From Actinopolymorpha rutila (lineage in GTDB: Bacteria > Actinomycetota > Actinomycetes > Propionibacteriales > Actinopolymorphaceae): DNA of 64,000 bases. A program made the translations under genes and the position numbers. The stretch spans positions 2,666,001-2,730,000 of the forward strand of contig NZ_JACBZH010000001.1 of NCBI RefSeq assembly GCF_013407855.1, given 5' to 3'. Position 1 is the first letter of the stretch. Each line of letters begins with the position of its first letter. Below are positions 45,983-55,571 of the stretch, piece after piece. The notes under the pieces are model-generated. The model saw only the letters and a list, made by a program, of their open reading frames with translations, did not search any database and was not told the DNA's origin.

Positions 45983-47251
45983 GTGACCACCGCCGAGGAG
46001 ACCGGGGACGCCCGGGCGGAGCGCCGGTCGAGCTGGCTGGCCGACCTGCGGGGACTGCTGGACCGGCCGCTGACGTCGTACCACCTGATCTTCGGGGTGA
46101 GCGGGCTGCTGCTGGCCCTGGGCATCGCGATGGTCCTGTCGGCGTCCAGCTACGACTCGCTGGAGACCTACGGCAACTCCTACACGATGGCCGTGCGCCA
46201 GCTGATGTGGGTGGCCGCCGGCATACCGCTCGCGTTCGTCGCCACCAGGCTGCCGCTGCGGCTGCTGCGGGCGTTCACGTACCCCATGATGATCGTGGCG
46301 TTCGTCCTGCTGGCGCTGACCTTCACCCCGATGGGTGTGGAGGTCAACGGCAACCGCAACTGGCTGTCGTTCGGCGGGCCGTTCATGCTGCAGCCCAGCG
46401 AGGCGGCCAAGCTCGCGCTGGTGCTGTGGGGCGCCGACGTCCTGGCCCGCAAGGAGAAGCTGCTCCAGCACTGGAAACACCTGGTCATCCCGTTCGTGCC
46501 CGGGGCGGGGCTGGTGCTCGCCCTGGTGCTCGGGCAACGCGACCTCGGCACGTCGCTGGTGCTGTTCTCGCTGGTGCTGGTGCTGCTGTTCGTGGTGGGT
46601 ACGCCGCTGCGCTACTTCGCGATGTTCGTCGCCGTCGTGGGCGTACTCGTCACGTTCCTCGCCATCAACAGCGCGTACCGCATGCGCCGGCTGGTGAGCT
46701 TCCTGGACCCCTTCGCCGACTACAGCAACACCGGCTGGCAGGCAGCGCACTCCCTGTTCGGCCTCGGCACCGGAGGGTGGTGGGGCGTCGGAATCGGCAA
46801 CAGCCGGGAGAAATGGGGCTGGCTGCCCGAGGCGCACACCGACTTCATCTACGCCGTGATCGGGGAGGAGCTCGGCCTGGTGGGCACCCTCGTGGTGCTC
46901 GGAATGTTCCTCACCCTCGCCTATGTCGGCATCCGGGTCGCCCTGCGCACCGAGGACACGTTCACCCGTCTCGCCACGGCCGGGATCGTGGGATGGATCA
47001 CCGCCCAGGCACTGGTCAACATGGGCGCCGTCCTGGGTCTGCTACCCATCACCGGCATACCCCTGCCGCTGGTGTCATACGGTGGGTCCGCCATGCTTCC
47101 GACTCTGTTCGCCCTCGGGCTGCTCGTGTCGTTCGCGCGGCGTGAGCCGGCCGCTCGCGCCGCGCTCGACGAGCGGGCCGCCAACCGGGCGGCGTCCAGG
47201 GCAGCCGCGCGTGCCCGGCGGAAGAGTTCGGCCCGCAACGACGAAGGGTGA
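45983..47251 (+). CDS. ftsW: Septal peptidoglycan glycosyltransferase FtsW
   Basis: This 422-residue SEDS-family protein starts at GTG 45983 behind GGGAG; GTG 45926, inside murD, is an alternative. SEDS proteins polymerise lipid II glycan strands together with a class B PBP, here FtsI. Ten helices are visible. Seen: VEVNGNRNWLSFGG, MLQPSEAAKLALVLW, GQRDLGTSLVLF, EAHTDFIYAVIGEELGLVG, and LVSYGGSAMLPTLFALGLL. The C-terminus is Ala/Arg-rich and cytosolic. Confidence 0.95.
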   Translation: MTTAEETGDARAERRSSWLADLRGLLDRPLTSYHLIFGVSGLLLALGIAMVLSASSYDSLETYGNSYTMAVRQLMWVAAGIPLAFVATRLPLRLLRAFTYPMMIVAFVLLALTFTPMGVEVNGNRNWLSFGGPFMLQPSEAAKLALVLWGADVLARKEKLLQHWKHLVIPFVPGAGLVLALVLGQRDLGTSLVLFSLVLVLLFVVGTPLRYFAMFVAVVGVLVTFLAINSAYRMRRLVSFLDPFADYSNTGWQAAHSLFGLGTGGWWGVGIGNSREKWGWLPEAHTDFIYAVIGEELGLVGTLVVLGMFLTLAYVGIRVALRTEDTFTRLATAGIVGWITAQALVNMGAVLGLLPITGIPLPLVSYGGSAMLPTLFALGLLVSFARREPAARAALDERAANRAASRAAARARRKSSARNDEG

Positions 47252-47255
47252 GTCT

Positions 47256-48371
47256 GTGCACGTTGTTCTCGCCGGCGGTGGTAGTGCCGGCCATATCAGC
47301 CCGGCACTTGCCCTCGCCGCCGCGCTCCGGCGCACCGACCCCGAGGTGGGCCTCACCTTTCTCGGTACGGAGGAGGGCCTGGAGGCTCGGCTGATCCCGG
47401 CCGCGGGCTACGACCTGGCCATGATTCCCCGGGTGCCGCTGCCCCGCGAGCTCACTCCGCGGCTGCTCACCGTGCCCGGCCGGCTGGCCGGTGCCGTGCG
47501 GGCCTCGGCCGCGGTGATCGAACGCACCGGCGCGCAGGTGGTGGTCGGTCTGGGCGGCTACGTCGCGATGCCGGCCTACCTCGCCGCCCGGCGGATGAAG
47601 CTGCCGGTCGTGGTGCACGAGCAGAACGCCCGCCCGGGGATTGCCAACCGGTTCGCGGCCCGGTTCGTCACCTCCGAGGTGGCGGTGAGCTTCCCGGCGA
47701 CGCCGCTGCGGCACGCGAAGTTCGTGGGGCTGCCGATCCGGCGGGAGATCGCCGCCCTGGACCGGCCCGCTCTGCGCGCCCGGGCCCGGGCGGAGTTCGG
47801 GCTGGACCCCGAGCGTCCGACCCTGCTGGTTACCGGCGGGTCCCAGGGCGCCCAGCGGCTCAACCAGGCCGTCTCCCAGGCCGCGCCGGCGCTGGCCGCC
47901 GCCGGGGTCCAGGTGCTGCACGCCACCGGGCCGCGCAACACCGTCGAGGTGCCCCCGCCGGGACCGGGCGACCCGCCGTACGTCGTGGTTCCGTACATCG
48001 AGCGGATGGACCTGGCCTATGCTGCCGCCGACCTCGCGGTCGCCCGGGCCGGTGCCAACACCGTGACCGAGCTCGCCGCGGTCGGGCTGCCCGCCGTGTT
48101 CGTCCCGTACGCGGTCGGTAACGGCGAGCAGCGACTCAATGCACAACCCGTGGTGGACGCCGGCGGCGGCCTGCTCGTCGACGACGCCGACCTCACCCCC
48201 GACTGGGTGCGCGAGCACGTGGTCGGGCTCGCGACAGACCCCGCCCGGCTGACCGCGATGGCCAAGGTCGCCCAGGACCTCATGCCGGCCGACGCCGACG
48301 AACGGCTGGCCGACATGGTCCGGGCGGCGGCCGCGCGTTCACAGGGCAAAGCCGGAAAGGTTGGCCGATGA
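47256..48371 (+). CDS. murG: MurG, UDP-GlcNAc:lipid I GlcNAc transferase
   Basis: This 371-residue GT-B glycosyltransferase makes lipid II. It starts at GTG 47256; the frame is open far upstream inside ftsW but the family start is HVVLAGGGSAGHISPALALA. Seen: VVGLGGYVAMPAYLAARR, VVHEQNARPGIANR, LLVTGGSQGAQRLN, and the UDP-GlcNAc site RAGANTVTELAAVGLPAVFV followed by GNGEQRLNAQ. It lies 4 bp after ftsW and overlaps murC. Confidence 0.97.
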   Translation: MHVVLAGGGSAGHISPALALAAALRRTDPEVGLTFLGTEEGLEARLIPAAGYDLAMIPRVPLPRELTPRLLTVPGRLAGAVRASAAVIERTGAQVVVGLGGYVAMPAYLAARRMKLPVVVHEQNARPGIANRFAARFVTSEVAVSFPATPLRHAKFVGLPIRREIAALDRPALRARARAEFGLDPERPTLLVTGGSQGAQRLNQAVSQAAPALAAAGVQVLHATGPRNTVEVPPPGPGDPPYVVVPYIERMDLAYAAADLAVARAGANTVTELAAVGLPAVFVPYAVGNGEQRLNAQPVVDAGGGLLVDDADLTPDWVREHVVGLATDPARLTAMAKVAQDLMPADADERLADMVRAAAARSQGKAGKVGR

Positions 48372-49804
48372 TCGTTCCTCCTCCCTCGGAGCTGATCCCC
48401 GCGGAGAAGCTCGGCCGTGTCCACTTCGTGGGGATCGGCGGGGCCGGCCTGTCCGGTATCGCGCGCATCATGATCGCCCGGGGCATCACCGTCACCGGCA
48501 GCGACGCCAAGGACTCCCGTACCCTCACCGCCCTGCGCGCCCTCGGCGCCACCTGCTACGTCGGGCACGACCCCGCCTACGTCGCCGACGTGGACACCGT
48601 GGTGGTGTCCACCGCGATCAAGGAGAACAACCCCGAGGTCGTGGAGGCCCGGCGGCGCGGGCTGCTGCTGTACTCCCGGGCAGCCGCGCTGTCGGCGGTG
48701 ATGGAGGGCCGCCGGGTGGCGGCGGTGTCCGGCGCGCATGGCAAGACCACCACGTCGTCGATGCTCGCGGTCGCGCTCCAGCACTGCGGTGCGGACCCGT
48801 CGTTCGCGATCGGGGGCAACTTCAACGACACCGGCACCAACGCCCACGACGGCACCGGCGACATCTTCGTGGTGGAGGCGGACGAGTCCGACCGGGCGTT
48901 CCTGCAGTACTCACCCGAGGTGGCGGTGGTGACCAACGTCGACCCCGACCACCTCGACATGTACGACTCACCGGAGGACTACCACCGGGCCTTCGACGCC
49001 TTCGTGGACCGGATCGTGCCGGGCGGGTGCCTGGTCGCCTGCGTCGACGATCCGGGTGCGCGCCGGCTCGCCGAGGCGTCACGCGCCCGCGGGGTCGACG
49101 TACACACCTACGGCGAGGCCGAGGACGCCGACATCCGGATCGACAACGTCCATCTGCAGCCACTCAGCTCCAGCTTCGAGGTCGTCGTGCAGGGTCGTCG
49201 GGAGGGCACCATCGACGTGCACGTCGCCGGCCGGCACCACACCTGGAACGCCGCCGCCGCGTACGCCGCCGGGCTGGCGCTCGGCTTCCCGTCCGGTGAG
49301 CTTCGCGAGGGACTGTCGAGCTACGCCGGCACCCGGCGCCGGTTCGAGTACAAGGGCATGGTCGGCGGCGTACGCGTCTATGACGACTACGGCCACCACC
49401 CGACCGAGATGCTGGTCAACCTGCGTGCCGCGCGCGGGGCGGTGGGGGACGGGCGGGTCGTCGTCTGCTTCCGCCCCCTTCGGCACACCCGGACGCAGTT
49501 CTTCTACCGCGAACTCGGCGAGGCCCTCGGGCTGGCAGACGAGGTGGTCGTGATGGATCCCACCGGCGACGACCCGATCCCGGGCGTCACCGGCGCGCTG
49601 ATCATCCCGCACATCCCGCTCCCGCCGGAGCGGATCGTGTACGAGCGATCCTGGTCGGCGGCCCCGGTGCGGGTGGCCGAGCGGGTGCAGCCCGGCGACC
49701 TGGTTCTCACCCTCGGTGCACCCGACGTCGCACTGATCGGCCCGGAGGTCCTCGAGATCGTGGGCGACCGGCTGGCGGCGGAGAGCGAGCCGGGAGCGCG
49801 CTGA
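48368..49804 (+). CDS. murC: UDP-MurNAc:L-alanine ligase MurC
   Basis: This 478-residue protein adds the first residue, L-Ala, to UDP-MurNAc. Seen: HFVGIGGAGLSGIARIM at the start, TGSDAKDSRTL, the ATP loop VSGAHGKTTTSSMLAVAL, VVEADESDRAFLQYSPEVAV, DPDHLDMY, NAAAAYAAGLALGFP, and DDYGHHPTEM. The ATG overlaps murG by 4 bases and the stop shares one base with the ftsQ start. Confidence 0.97.
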   Translation: MIVPPPSELIPAEKLGRVHFVGIGGAGLSGIARIMIARGITVTGSDAKDSRTLTALRALGATCYVGHDPAYVADVDTVVVSTAIKENNPEVVEARRRGLLLYSRAAALSAVMEGRRVAAVSGAHGKTTTSSMLAVALQHCGADPSFAIGGNFNDTGTNAHDGTGDIFVVEADESDRAFLQYSPEVAVVTNVDPDHLDMYDSPEDYHRAFDAFVDRIVPGGCLVACVDDPGARRLAEASRARGVDVHTYGEAEDADIRIDNVHLQPLSSSFEVVVQGRREGTIDVHVAGRHHTWNAAAAYAAGLALGFPSGELREGLSSYAGTRRRFEYKGMVGGVRVYDDYGHHPTEMLVNLRAARGAVGDGRVVVCFRPLRHTRTQFFYRELGEALGLADEVVVMDPTGDDPIPGVTGALIIPHIPLPPERIVYERSWSAAPVRVAERVQPGDLVLTLGAPDVALIGPEVLEIVGDRLAAESEPGAR

Positions 49805-50628
49805 TGCCGACGGGGGTCTCGGGGGTCTCACGTAATTCGGCACGCGGTTCGGCACGCGGCTCGACACGTAGTTCGGGTCGCAGTTCGGCGCGCGGTTCTG
49901 CATCCAGGTTCGGCCGTCGGCGTTGGACGCGCAGGCTGCTGCGGATGCGACCGTTCTTCGTCCTGGTCGCGATCCTGCTCGTCGTCGGCGCGGGCGTGTG
50001 GGCGGTCGCCCTCTCCAGCCTGCTGGACACCCGGTCGGTCGCCGTGCAGGGCCTGACCTCCGCATCCGGACTCACCCCGGAACAGGTGCGGTCCGCGGCC
50101 GCGGTGCCGCTGCACAGGCCGCTGGCCCGGGTCGACCTCGCGGCCGTGCGCACCCGGATCGTGGCCCAGTTGCCGCCGGTCAAGGACGCGGAGGTGACCC
50201 GCTCGTGGCCGCACGAGGTGACGGTGCGGGTCGCGGAGCGCAAGGCCGTCGCCGTATGGCAGGAGGGATCGGCGTACCACCTGGTCGACGCCGAGGGCGT
50301 TCCGTTCCGCGCGGTGCCGGACGCGGCCGGGTCCTATCCACTGGTGCGGTTGCGGGCAGGGAACCCGAGCCCGGCAAGGGCGGACGAGTTGCGCGTGGCC
50401 GGTGCCCGGGTGGCCGCGGCGCTGCCCAAGTCGCTTCTGCGCAGCCTCGACACGATCGAGGTGAAGACTCCGGACGCGGTGACGTTGCGGATGAGGGGCG
50501 GAGTGACGGTCGTGTGGGGGAACGCCGAGAAGTCCAGGCTGAAGGCCCGCGTCCTCGCAGAACTCCTTCCCCGCAAGGCGAAGGTCTACGACGTGAGCGT
50601 GCCCAGCTTCCCGACCACCCGGGCCTGA
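49804..50628 (+). CDS. ftsQ: Cell division protein FtsQ
   Basis: This 274-residue bitopic protein has a basic, Ser/Gly/Arg-rich N-terminus of about 48 residues encoded by imperfect short repeats, one membrane helix at about 51-70 (FFVLVAILLVVGAGVWAV), and a POTRA domain (DTRSVAVQGLTSASGLTPEQVRSAA), then the beta domain. FtsQ recruits FtsL-type proteins and FtsW/FtsI. The ATG overlaps the murC stop by 1 base. After it a 320-bp gap precedes ftsZ. Confidence 0.93.
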   Translation: MPTGVSGVSRNSARGSARGSTRSSGRSSARGSASRFGRRRWTRRLLRMRPFFVLVAILLVVGAGVWAVALSSLLDTRSVAVQGLTSASGLTPEQVRSAAAVPLHRPLARVDLAAVRTRIVAQLPPVKDAEVTRSWPHEVTVRVAERKAVAVWQEGSAYHLVDAEGVPFRAVPDAAGSYPLVRLRAGNPSPARADELRVAGARVAAALPKSLLRSLDTIEVKTPDAVTLRMRGGVTVVWGNAEKSRLKARVLAELLPRKAKVYDVSVPSFPTTRA

Positions 50629-50948
50629 GCACCGGCCGAGCACTGCCTCCGCACCGCATGGGGGCGCCGCCCGAACTCCGCCGCGTACGTCTCGCGAGTC
50701 GCCGTCGGCGGGCACTTGACGGGCGCGTGACGAGAGCGGTGGGCGAGTGGTGAGGTGACCGATTTTCGACCGGCGTACCGAAGAACTCGCCGGCTCGGCG
50801 TGTTGCGTTGAATTCGTCCGTGACCGCTCCGTACCTTCATGTCAGGCCGAGGTTGACATAACTATAACCCTCTACTTGAGCGTGAGGGTTGATGGTTGGG
50901 GTTGCCTTTCCGGGCCGGGGAAGAATGTCTACCGAGAGGGCGAGCGTC
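50629..50948. other. Intergenic region before ftsZ
   Basis: These 320 bp hold no gene. The first 220 bp show nothing notable. From 50853 there is an AT-richer segment with TTGACA and TATAAC-like sequences and an inverted repeat, which is unusual in this GC-rich region and suggests a promoter. Confidence 0.6.
50853..50890 (+). promoter_or_regulatory. Probable ftsZ promoter with inverted repeat
   Basis: TTGACA (50853-50858) is a consensus -35; the -10 is not certain (TACTTG at 50873 has a 14-bp spacer). AACCCTC at 50866-50872 and GAGGGTT at 50884-50890 are perfect inverted copies 11 bp apart. A similar AT-rich segment with such arms lies before ftsZ in Streptomyces. Confidence 0.55.
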
Positions 50949-52430
50949 GTGGCGGCACCGCAGAACTACCTAGCGGTCATCAAGGTCGTCGGTATCGGCG
51001 GCGGAGGTGTCAACGCGGTCAACCGGATGATCGAGGTCGGCCTCAAGGGCGTCGAGTTCATCGCGATCAACACCGACGCGCAGGCGCTCCTGATGAGCGA
51101 TGCCGACGTCAAGCTGGACATCGGGCGGGAGCTGACCCGCGGTCTGGGAGCGGGCGCGCAGCCCGACGTCGGCAACAAGGCGGCCGAGGACCACGCCGAG
51201 GACATCGAAGAGGTAATCAAGGGCGCCGACATGGTGTTCGTCACCGCCGGCGAGGGCGGCGGCACCGGCACCGGCGGCGCGCCCGTCGTCGCGCGGATCG
51301 CGCGGTCGCTCGGCGCGCTCACCATCGGCGTCGTGACCCGCCCGTTCGCCTTCGAGGGCAAGAAGCGGGCGAGCCAGGCCGAGGAGGGCATCAACGCCCT
51401 GCGCGACGAGGTCGACACCCTCATCGTCATCCCCAACGACCGGTTGCTGTCGATCAGCGACCGGCAGGTGAGCGTGCTGGACGCGTTCAAGCAGGCCGAT
51501 CAGGTGCTGCTCCAAGGTGTGTCCGGCATCACCGACCTGATCACCACGCCCGGCCTGATCAACCTCGACTTCGCCGACGTCAAGAGCGTGATGTCCAACG
51601 CCGGTTCGGCGTTGATGGGCATCGGCTCCGCGCGGGGGGAGAACCGCTCCGTCGCCGCGGCCGAGATGGCGATATCCAGTCCGTTGCTCGAGGCTTCCAT
51701 CGACGGTGCGCACGGCGTCCTGCTGTCCATCGCCGGTGGCTCCGACCTCGGGCTGTTCGAGATCAACGAGGCCGCCCAGCTGGTCTCCAGCGCCGCGCAC
51801 GCGGAGTCCAACATCATCTTCGGTGCGGTCATCGACGACGGTCTCGGCGACGAGGTGCGCGTCACCGTCATCGCCGCCGGCTTCGACGGCGGCATGCCCC
51901 GCCGCCGCGGTGCGCAGGAGGCTTCCGCGGGCAACGGTGCGCCCCAGGCCGCCCCGCCGCCCCCCGCGGGGCGCCGTCCCGGTGAGCTCGGCCGGCCGCA
52001 GTCCGCGCCGGTGGGTGAACAGGCGCCGCAGGGCACGCCGGCCGGCACGGGCTTCTCCGGCAACGCCGGCTCCGACCAGCCGGCGTACGGTCAGCCGGCC
52101 CCCGGCCAGTCGTTCCCGCCGGCCACACCCTCGTCGACGCCGCCGGCAGCCACTCCGGCGCAGTCGTCCCCGGCACCTCAGTCGCAGCCGGCACAGTCGC
52201 CGGGCTCCTCGTCGAGCCAGTCCGACCTCGCCGCGCAGACCCAGGAGCTTCGTCAGCGTCTGCTCGGCGGCGGCCGCACGGGCGGCGAGTCCGGCGCGGG
52301 TGGCGCTTCGGGTGGTGCGGCCAACGGCTCCACTCCGCAGAGCCCTCCGCCTTCGCCGGCCTCGACTCCGCGGCCGGCCCGTCGCCCGATCGACGACGAC
52401 GAGCTCGACGTACCAGACTTCCTGAAGTGA
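50949..52430 (+). CDS. ftsZ: Cell division protein FtsZ
   Basis: This 493-residue tubulin-like GTPase forms the division ring. GTG 50949 gives the conserved start [23 protein letters not shown] 50928 would add 7 residues. Seen: tubulin signature [34 protein letters not shown], the T7 loop [14 protein letters not shown] with catalytic Asp, and the C-terminal tail peptide [12 protein letters not shown] that binds SepF. The linker of about 150 residues is long and rich in Pro, Gln, Ala, Gly and Ser, as in other actinobacteria. The gene has its own upstream region. Confidence 0.98.
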   Translation: MAAPQNYLAVIKVVGIGGGGVNAVNRMIEVGLKGVEFIAINTDAQALLMSDADVKLDIGRELTRGLGAGAQPDVGNKAAEDHAEDIEEVIKGADMVFVTAGEGGGTGTGGAPVVARIARSLGALTIGVVTRPFAFEGKKRASQAEEGINALRDEVDTLIVIPNDRLLSISDRQVSVLDAFKQADQVLLQGVSGITDLITTPGLINLDFADVKSVMSNAGSALMGIGSARGENRSVAAAEMAISSPLLEASIDGAHGVLLSIAGGSDLGLFEINEAAQLVSSAAHAESNIIFGAVIDDGLGDEVRVTVIAAGFDGGMPRRRGAQEASAGNGAPQAAPPPPAGRRPGELGRPQSAPVGEQAPQGTPAGTGFSGNAGSDQPAYGQPAPGQSFPPATPSSTPPAATPAQSSPAPQSQPAQSPGSSSSQSDLAAQTQELRQRLLGGGRTGGESGAGGASGGAANGSTPQSPPPSPASTPRPARRPIDDDELDVPDFLK

Positions 52431-52467
52431 GAGGGCGGTCGGTTCTCCACGGACCGGGTGCGGGCGG

Positions 52468-53193
52468 TTGAGCCCGGGCAGCGACGAGCGCCGGGCTCAG
52501 CTCGCCGCCAACCTCGCCGCTGTCCGCGCCCAGATCGAGCGAGCCTGCGAACGTGCGGGTCGGTCACCGGAGGACGTGACGCTGATCGCGGTCACCAAGA
52601 CCTTCCCGGCCGACGACGTACGCCTGCTCGCCGAGCTCGGTGTCCGTGACTTCGGCGAGAACCGCCACCAGGAGGCGAAGGACAAGGTGGCCGCGGTGGC
52701 GGACCCGACGCTGACCTGGCACTTCGTCGGGCAGCTTCAGGCCAACAAGGCACGTGCGGTGGCGGAGTACGCCGCGGTGGTCCACTCCGTCGACCGGGTT
52801 CGGCTGGTCACCGCGCTGCGGCGGGCGGCGGCCGCCCGCGAGCACCCGCTGCGGTGCCTGGTGCAGGTCGACCTCGGCGACGTCGAGCACCCCGGTGGTG
52901 CCGGCGGGCGTGGCGGGGTGCCACCGGACCAGGTCGCCGAGGTGGCCGACGCCGTGGCGGCTGCGCCGGGTCTGGTCCTCGGCGGGGTGATGGCGGTCGC
53001 GCCGCTGGGTGCGCCACCGGGCCAGGCGTTCGCCCGGTTGGCCGAGACCGCTGCCGAGGTACGCGAGAAGTATCCGGAGGCCACCTGGGTCTCCGCCGGA
53101 ATGAGCGCGGATCTCGAGGACGCCATCGCTCACGGCGCGACACACGTACGGCTTGGGCGTCGGTTACTAGGTGAGCGCGGTTACGACAGGTAG
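52468..53193 (+). CDS. yggS: YggS family PLP homeostasis protein
   Basis: This 241-residue alanine-racemase-fold protein binds pyridoxal phosphate without a known catalytic role and affects PLP balance. Seen: the PLP Lys in LIAVTKTFPADDV, FGENRHQEAKDK, WHFVGQLQANKA, HSVDRVRLV, and the C-terminal SAGMSADLEDAIAHGATHVRLGRRLLGER. No ATG or GTG fits; TTG 52468 is the best start. It lies between ftsZ and sepF as in most Gram-positive bacteria. Confidence 0.93.
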   Translation: MSPGSDERRAQLAANLAAVRAQIERACERAGRSPEDVTLIAVTKTFPADDVRLLAELGVRDFGENRHQEAKDKVAAVADPTLTWHFVGQLQANKARAVAEYAAVVHSVDRVRLVTALRRAAAAREHPLRCLVQVDLGDVEHPGGAGGRGGVPPDQVAEVADAVAAAPGLVLGGVMAVAPLGAPPGQAFARLAETAAEVREKYPEATWVSAGMSADLEDAIAHGATHVRLGRRLLGERGYDR

Positions 53194-53258
53194 CGTCGAC
53201 GCCGGACGGGGCTGCATGCTCGGCCCGGCGCAGCTGACAGCAGAAGGCGAGAGGTCAC

Positions 53259-53783
53259 ATGGCAGGCGCGATGCGCAAGGTCGCGGTGTACCTCGGTCTC
53301 GTAGAAGACCAGGGCCGTTACGAAGAGGACTACGACGGAGCCTACGAGGGCGACTACATCGACGACGGTGACGACCGCGACACCCGGGAAGCTCGGGGCA
53401 CCCGTCCTGCTGCCCAGTCGCCGGCCGAGACCGACGAGGACAAGGGCGGCACCGTGGCAGCATTTCCCGACCGACGTCAGGTCCAGGTGGCACCGGAGGT
53501 GGAGATGTCACGGATCACGACGCTGCACCCGCGCACCTACAACGACGCCCGGTTGATCGGTGAGCACTTCCGCGACGGTACGCCGGTGATCATGAACCTC
53601 ACCGGGATGGACGACTCCGACGCCAAGCGGCTGGTCGACTTCGCCGCCGGTCTGATCTTCGGGCTGCGGGGGAGCATCGAACGCGTGACGGCGAAGGTCT
53701 TCCTGCTCTCCCCGGCCAACGTGAAGGTCCGGGCCGAGGACAAGGAGCGCATGGCCGAGGCGGGTTTCTTCAACCAGAGCTGA
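53259..53783 (+). CDS. sepF: Cell division protein SepF
   Basis: This 174-residue protein has an N-terminal amphipathic start (AMRKVAVYLGLVEDQ) that binds membrane, an acidic linker, and the SepF core ITTLHPRTYNDARLIGEHF, MNLTGMDDSDAKRLVDFAAG, and VFLLSPANVKV. It anchors FtsZ to the membrane; actinobacteria lack FtsA and depend on SepF. ATG 53259 has AGAGG before it. It follows yggS by 65 bp. Confidence 0.96.
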   Translation: MAGAMRKVAVYLGLVEDQGRYEEDYDGAYEGDYIDDGDDRDTREARGTRPAAQSPAETDEDKGGTVAAFPDRRQVQVAPEVEMSRITTLHPRTYNDARLIGEHFRDGTPVIMNLTGMDDSDAKRLVDFAAGLIFGLRGSIERVTAKVFLLSPANVKVRAEDKERMAEAGFFNQS

Positions 53784-53929
53784 GGCGTGCCCAGGACCCT
53801 CCGGTCGCACGAGCGCCCGTGCGATCTCAGGGGTCTGCCCGGGCGATCCCCGAGGGTCGGCCCGGCCGCGGTGGCGAGCCGGCGGGATAGGCTCGAGATC
53901 CGGCGGCAAGGCCACCCCAAGGAGTGTGC

Positions 53930-54223
53930 GTGCAGATCATCGGCGAGATCCTGTACTCCGTACTTTGGATCTTCCTCGTGTTGCTTTTCGTCCGACTGGT
54001 GGTGGACTGGGTGCAGTTCTTCGCCCGGTCCTGGGAGCCACACGGGTTCCTGCTCGTCATTCTCGAGGGCGTCTACACCGTCACCGACCCGCCGCTGAAG
54101 GCGCTCCGCAAGGTCATTCCGCCCCTTCGGCTGGGCGGCTTCGCGCTGGACCTGTCGTTCCTGCTGCTGATCGTGATCATCTACGTCCTGCAGGCTCTGG
54201 TCCTGGCGATCTTCGGTCGGTGA
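53930..54223 (+). CDS. YggT family membrane protein
   Basis: This 97-residue protein starts at GTG 53930, 5 nt after AAGGAG; GTG 53924 would overlap that site. Two membrane helices (ILYSVLWIFLVLLFVRLVV and DLSFLLLIVIIYVLQALVL) flank the conserved segment VYTVTDPPLKALRKVIPPLR, which defines the YggT family. The function is unclear, with links to osmotic stress and division-site membrane. It lies between sepF and divIVA as in most actinobacteria. Confidence 0.93.
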   Translation: MQIIGEILYSVLWIFLVLLFVRLVVDWVQFFARSWEPHGFLLVILEGVYTVTDPPLKALRKVIPPLRLGGFALDLSFLLLIVIIYVLQALVLAIFGR

Positions 54224-54262
54224 TCATCGGCCGGGCCGCGTACCATCGTCCGACGCCACCCG

Positions 54263-54300
54263 ATGATCTGTTCGGTCGGTGACCAGATCATGCCGAACAG
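54263..54300 (+). promoter_or_regulatory. Two mutually exclusive inverted repeats before divIVA
   Basis: ATGATCTG (54263-54270) pairs with CAGATCAT (54284-54291). CTGTTCGG (54268-54275) pairs with CCGAACAG (54293-54300). They share 54268-54270, so only one hairpin can form at a time. This is either an RNA switch or two overlapping operators. Confidence 0.45.
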
Positions 54301-54396
54301 GTAGTTTCCGGAGCCCCCTCGGTCTTTGTCACCCAAACCGGGTACGGTTGCTCCGATATCCACGTAAGTCGAGCCCTGCGAGCCTGAGGTGAGGTC

Positions 54397-55233
54397 ATGC
54401 CGTTGACACCCGAGGACGTGCGCAACAAGCGCTTCACGCCCGTCCGTTTGCGGGAGGGTTACGACATGGGAGAGGTGGATCAGTTCCTCGACGAAGTCGA
54501 GTCCGAACTCGAGCGCCTCAACCACGAGAACGAAGACCTTCGGCAGAAGCTCTCCTCCGCGCAGCGTGGCGACGGAGACCGTGACCGCGGCCGTGACAGC
54601 GGCTACGGCAAGCCCGAGCAGCCCGAGCCGCAGCCCCCCGTCCGGCAGGCGACTCCGCAGCCGGGGCCCTCCAGCATCGCCGAGGCGTCCAGCGCCGCGG
54701 CCCGCCTGCTGGAGATCGCCACCCAGAACGCCGACCAGCTCGTCGCGGAGAGCAAGGAGCAGGGCAACCGCATCCTGAGCGACGCCCGGGCACGGGCCGA
54801 GCGACTGGAGAACGAAGCCCGCGGGCTGGCCAGCAGGCTGGAGTCCGAAGCGCGGTCGAAGTCGGAGCAGCTCGACCGGGACACCGCCGAGCGCCGCACC
54901 CAGCTCTTCGGCCAGCTGGAGAAGGAGAAGACCCGGCTGCAGCGTGAGGTCGACGAGCTGCGCACCTACGAGCGGCAGTACCGCAGCCGCCTGAAGGCCT
55001 ACTTCGAGAGCCAGCTGCGGGTGCTCGCGGGCCAGGGAAACCTGGAGAACGGCCTGGAGTCCGGCAACGGCCCGCGGTCGATCAACTCCCACAAGCCGGC
55101 GCTCGCGAACGGCGGCGACCGGGAGGAGCGCGGCGAGCGTGAGCGCGGTGGACGCGGTGACCGGATGAACTCCGGTGGCGGCACGCCTCGCCTCAACGCC
55201 CTGCTCGAGGACGACGACGAGTCCTCGCTGTAG
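54397..55233 (+). CDS. divIVA: DivIVA/Wag31 polar growth protein
   Basis: This 278-residue coiled-coil protein marks cell poles and directs wall synthesis there. Seen: the N-terminal DivIVA domain (LTPEDVRNKRFTPVRLREGY, DMGEVDQFLDEVESELERL), a Pro/Gln-rich linker, and a long coiled coil with repeated Glu-Ala-Arg segments, ending in a basic Gly/Asn/Arg-rich tail. The ATG has GAGGTGAGG before it. It closes the dcw cluster and is followed by a strong terminator. Confidence 0.96.
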   Translation: MPLTPEDVRNKRFTPVRLREGYDMGEVDQFLDEVESELERLNHENEDLRQKLSSAQRGDGDRDRGRDSGYGKPEQPEPQPPVRQATPQPGPSSIAEASSAAARLLEIATQNADQLVAESKEQGNRILSDARARAERLENEARGLASRLESEARSKSEQLDRDTAERRTQLFGQLEKEKTRLQREVDELRTYERQYRSRLKAYFESQLRVLAGQGNLENGLESGNGPRSINSHKPALANGGDREERGERERGGRGDRMNSGGGTPRLNALLEDDDESSL

Positions 55234-55571
55234 CGCACCTTTCACGCACGAACCGAAGGCCCCCGGGACTCCTCCCGGGGGCCTTCGGCGTTCTCCGGCG
55301 AGTGCCGGTTGCGACCACGGGAACCGGGCCCGGCCGCCCGGTTGGCCCGTTCCGTCGGCCCGTTCCCGTCGGCCCGGAGTCTCCCGACCGCTTTCGTACG
55401 TCTCGTCCGGGCTCGGCCGGCCTGGACCCGCCTCGACCGGTCTGTGCGGGCCTCGGTCGACGCGGCCGGCCTCGGCCGTCTGGCGGGAACGCGTGCATAC
55501 TCAGCGGACGCGTGCACACTTGCAGCATGTGCGGGACGGTCTCGTCGTACGTACGCCGGGCGGAGGTCGAC
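55234..55571. other. Intergenic region after divIVA
   Basis: These 338 bp hold the divIVA terminator at the left and, in the rest, no convincing gene. Several short near-repeats of GGCCCG and CCTCGACCGG are present. An open frame in phase with the next gene runs through, but it lacks a family match. Confidence 0.5.
55253..55288 (+). terminator. Terminator of divIVA and the dcw cluster
   Basis: A perfect 15-bp stem (55253-55267 with 55274-55288) encloses a 6-nt loop, 20 bp after the divIVA stop codon. It is the strongest such hairpin in the right half of the window. Confidence 0.85.
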
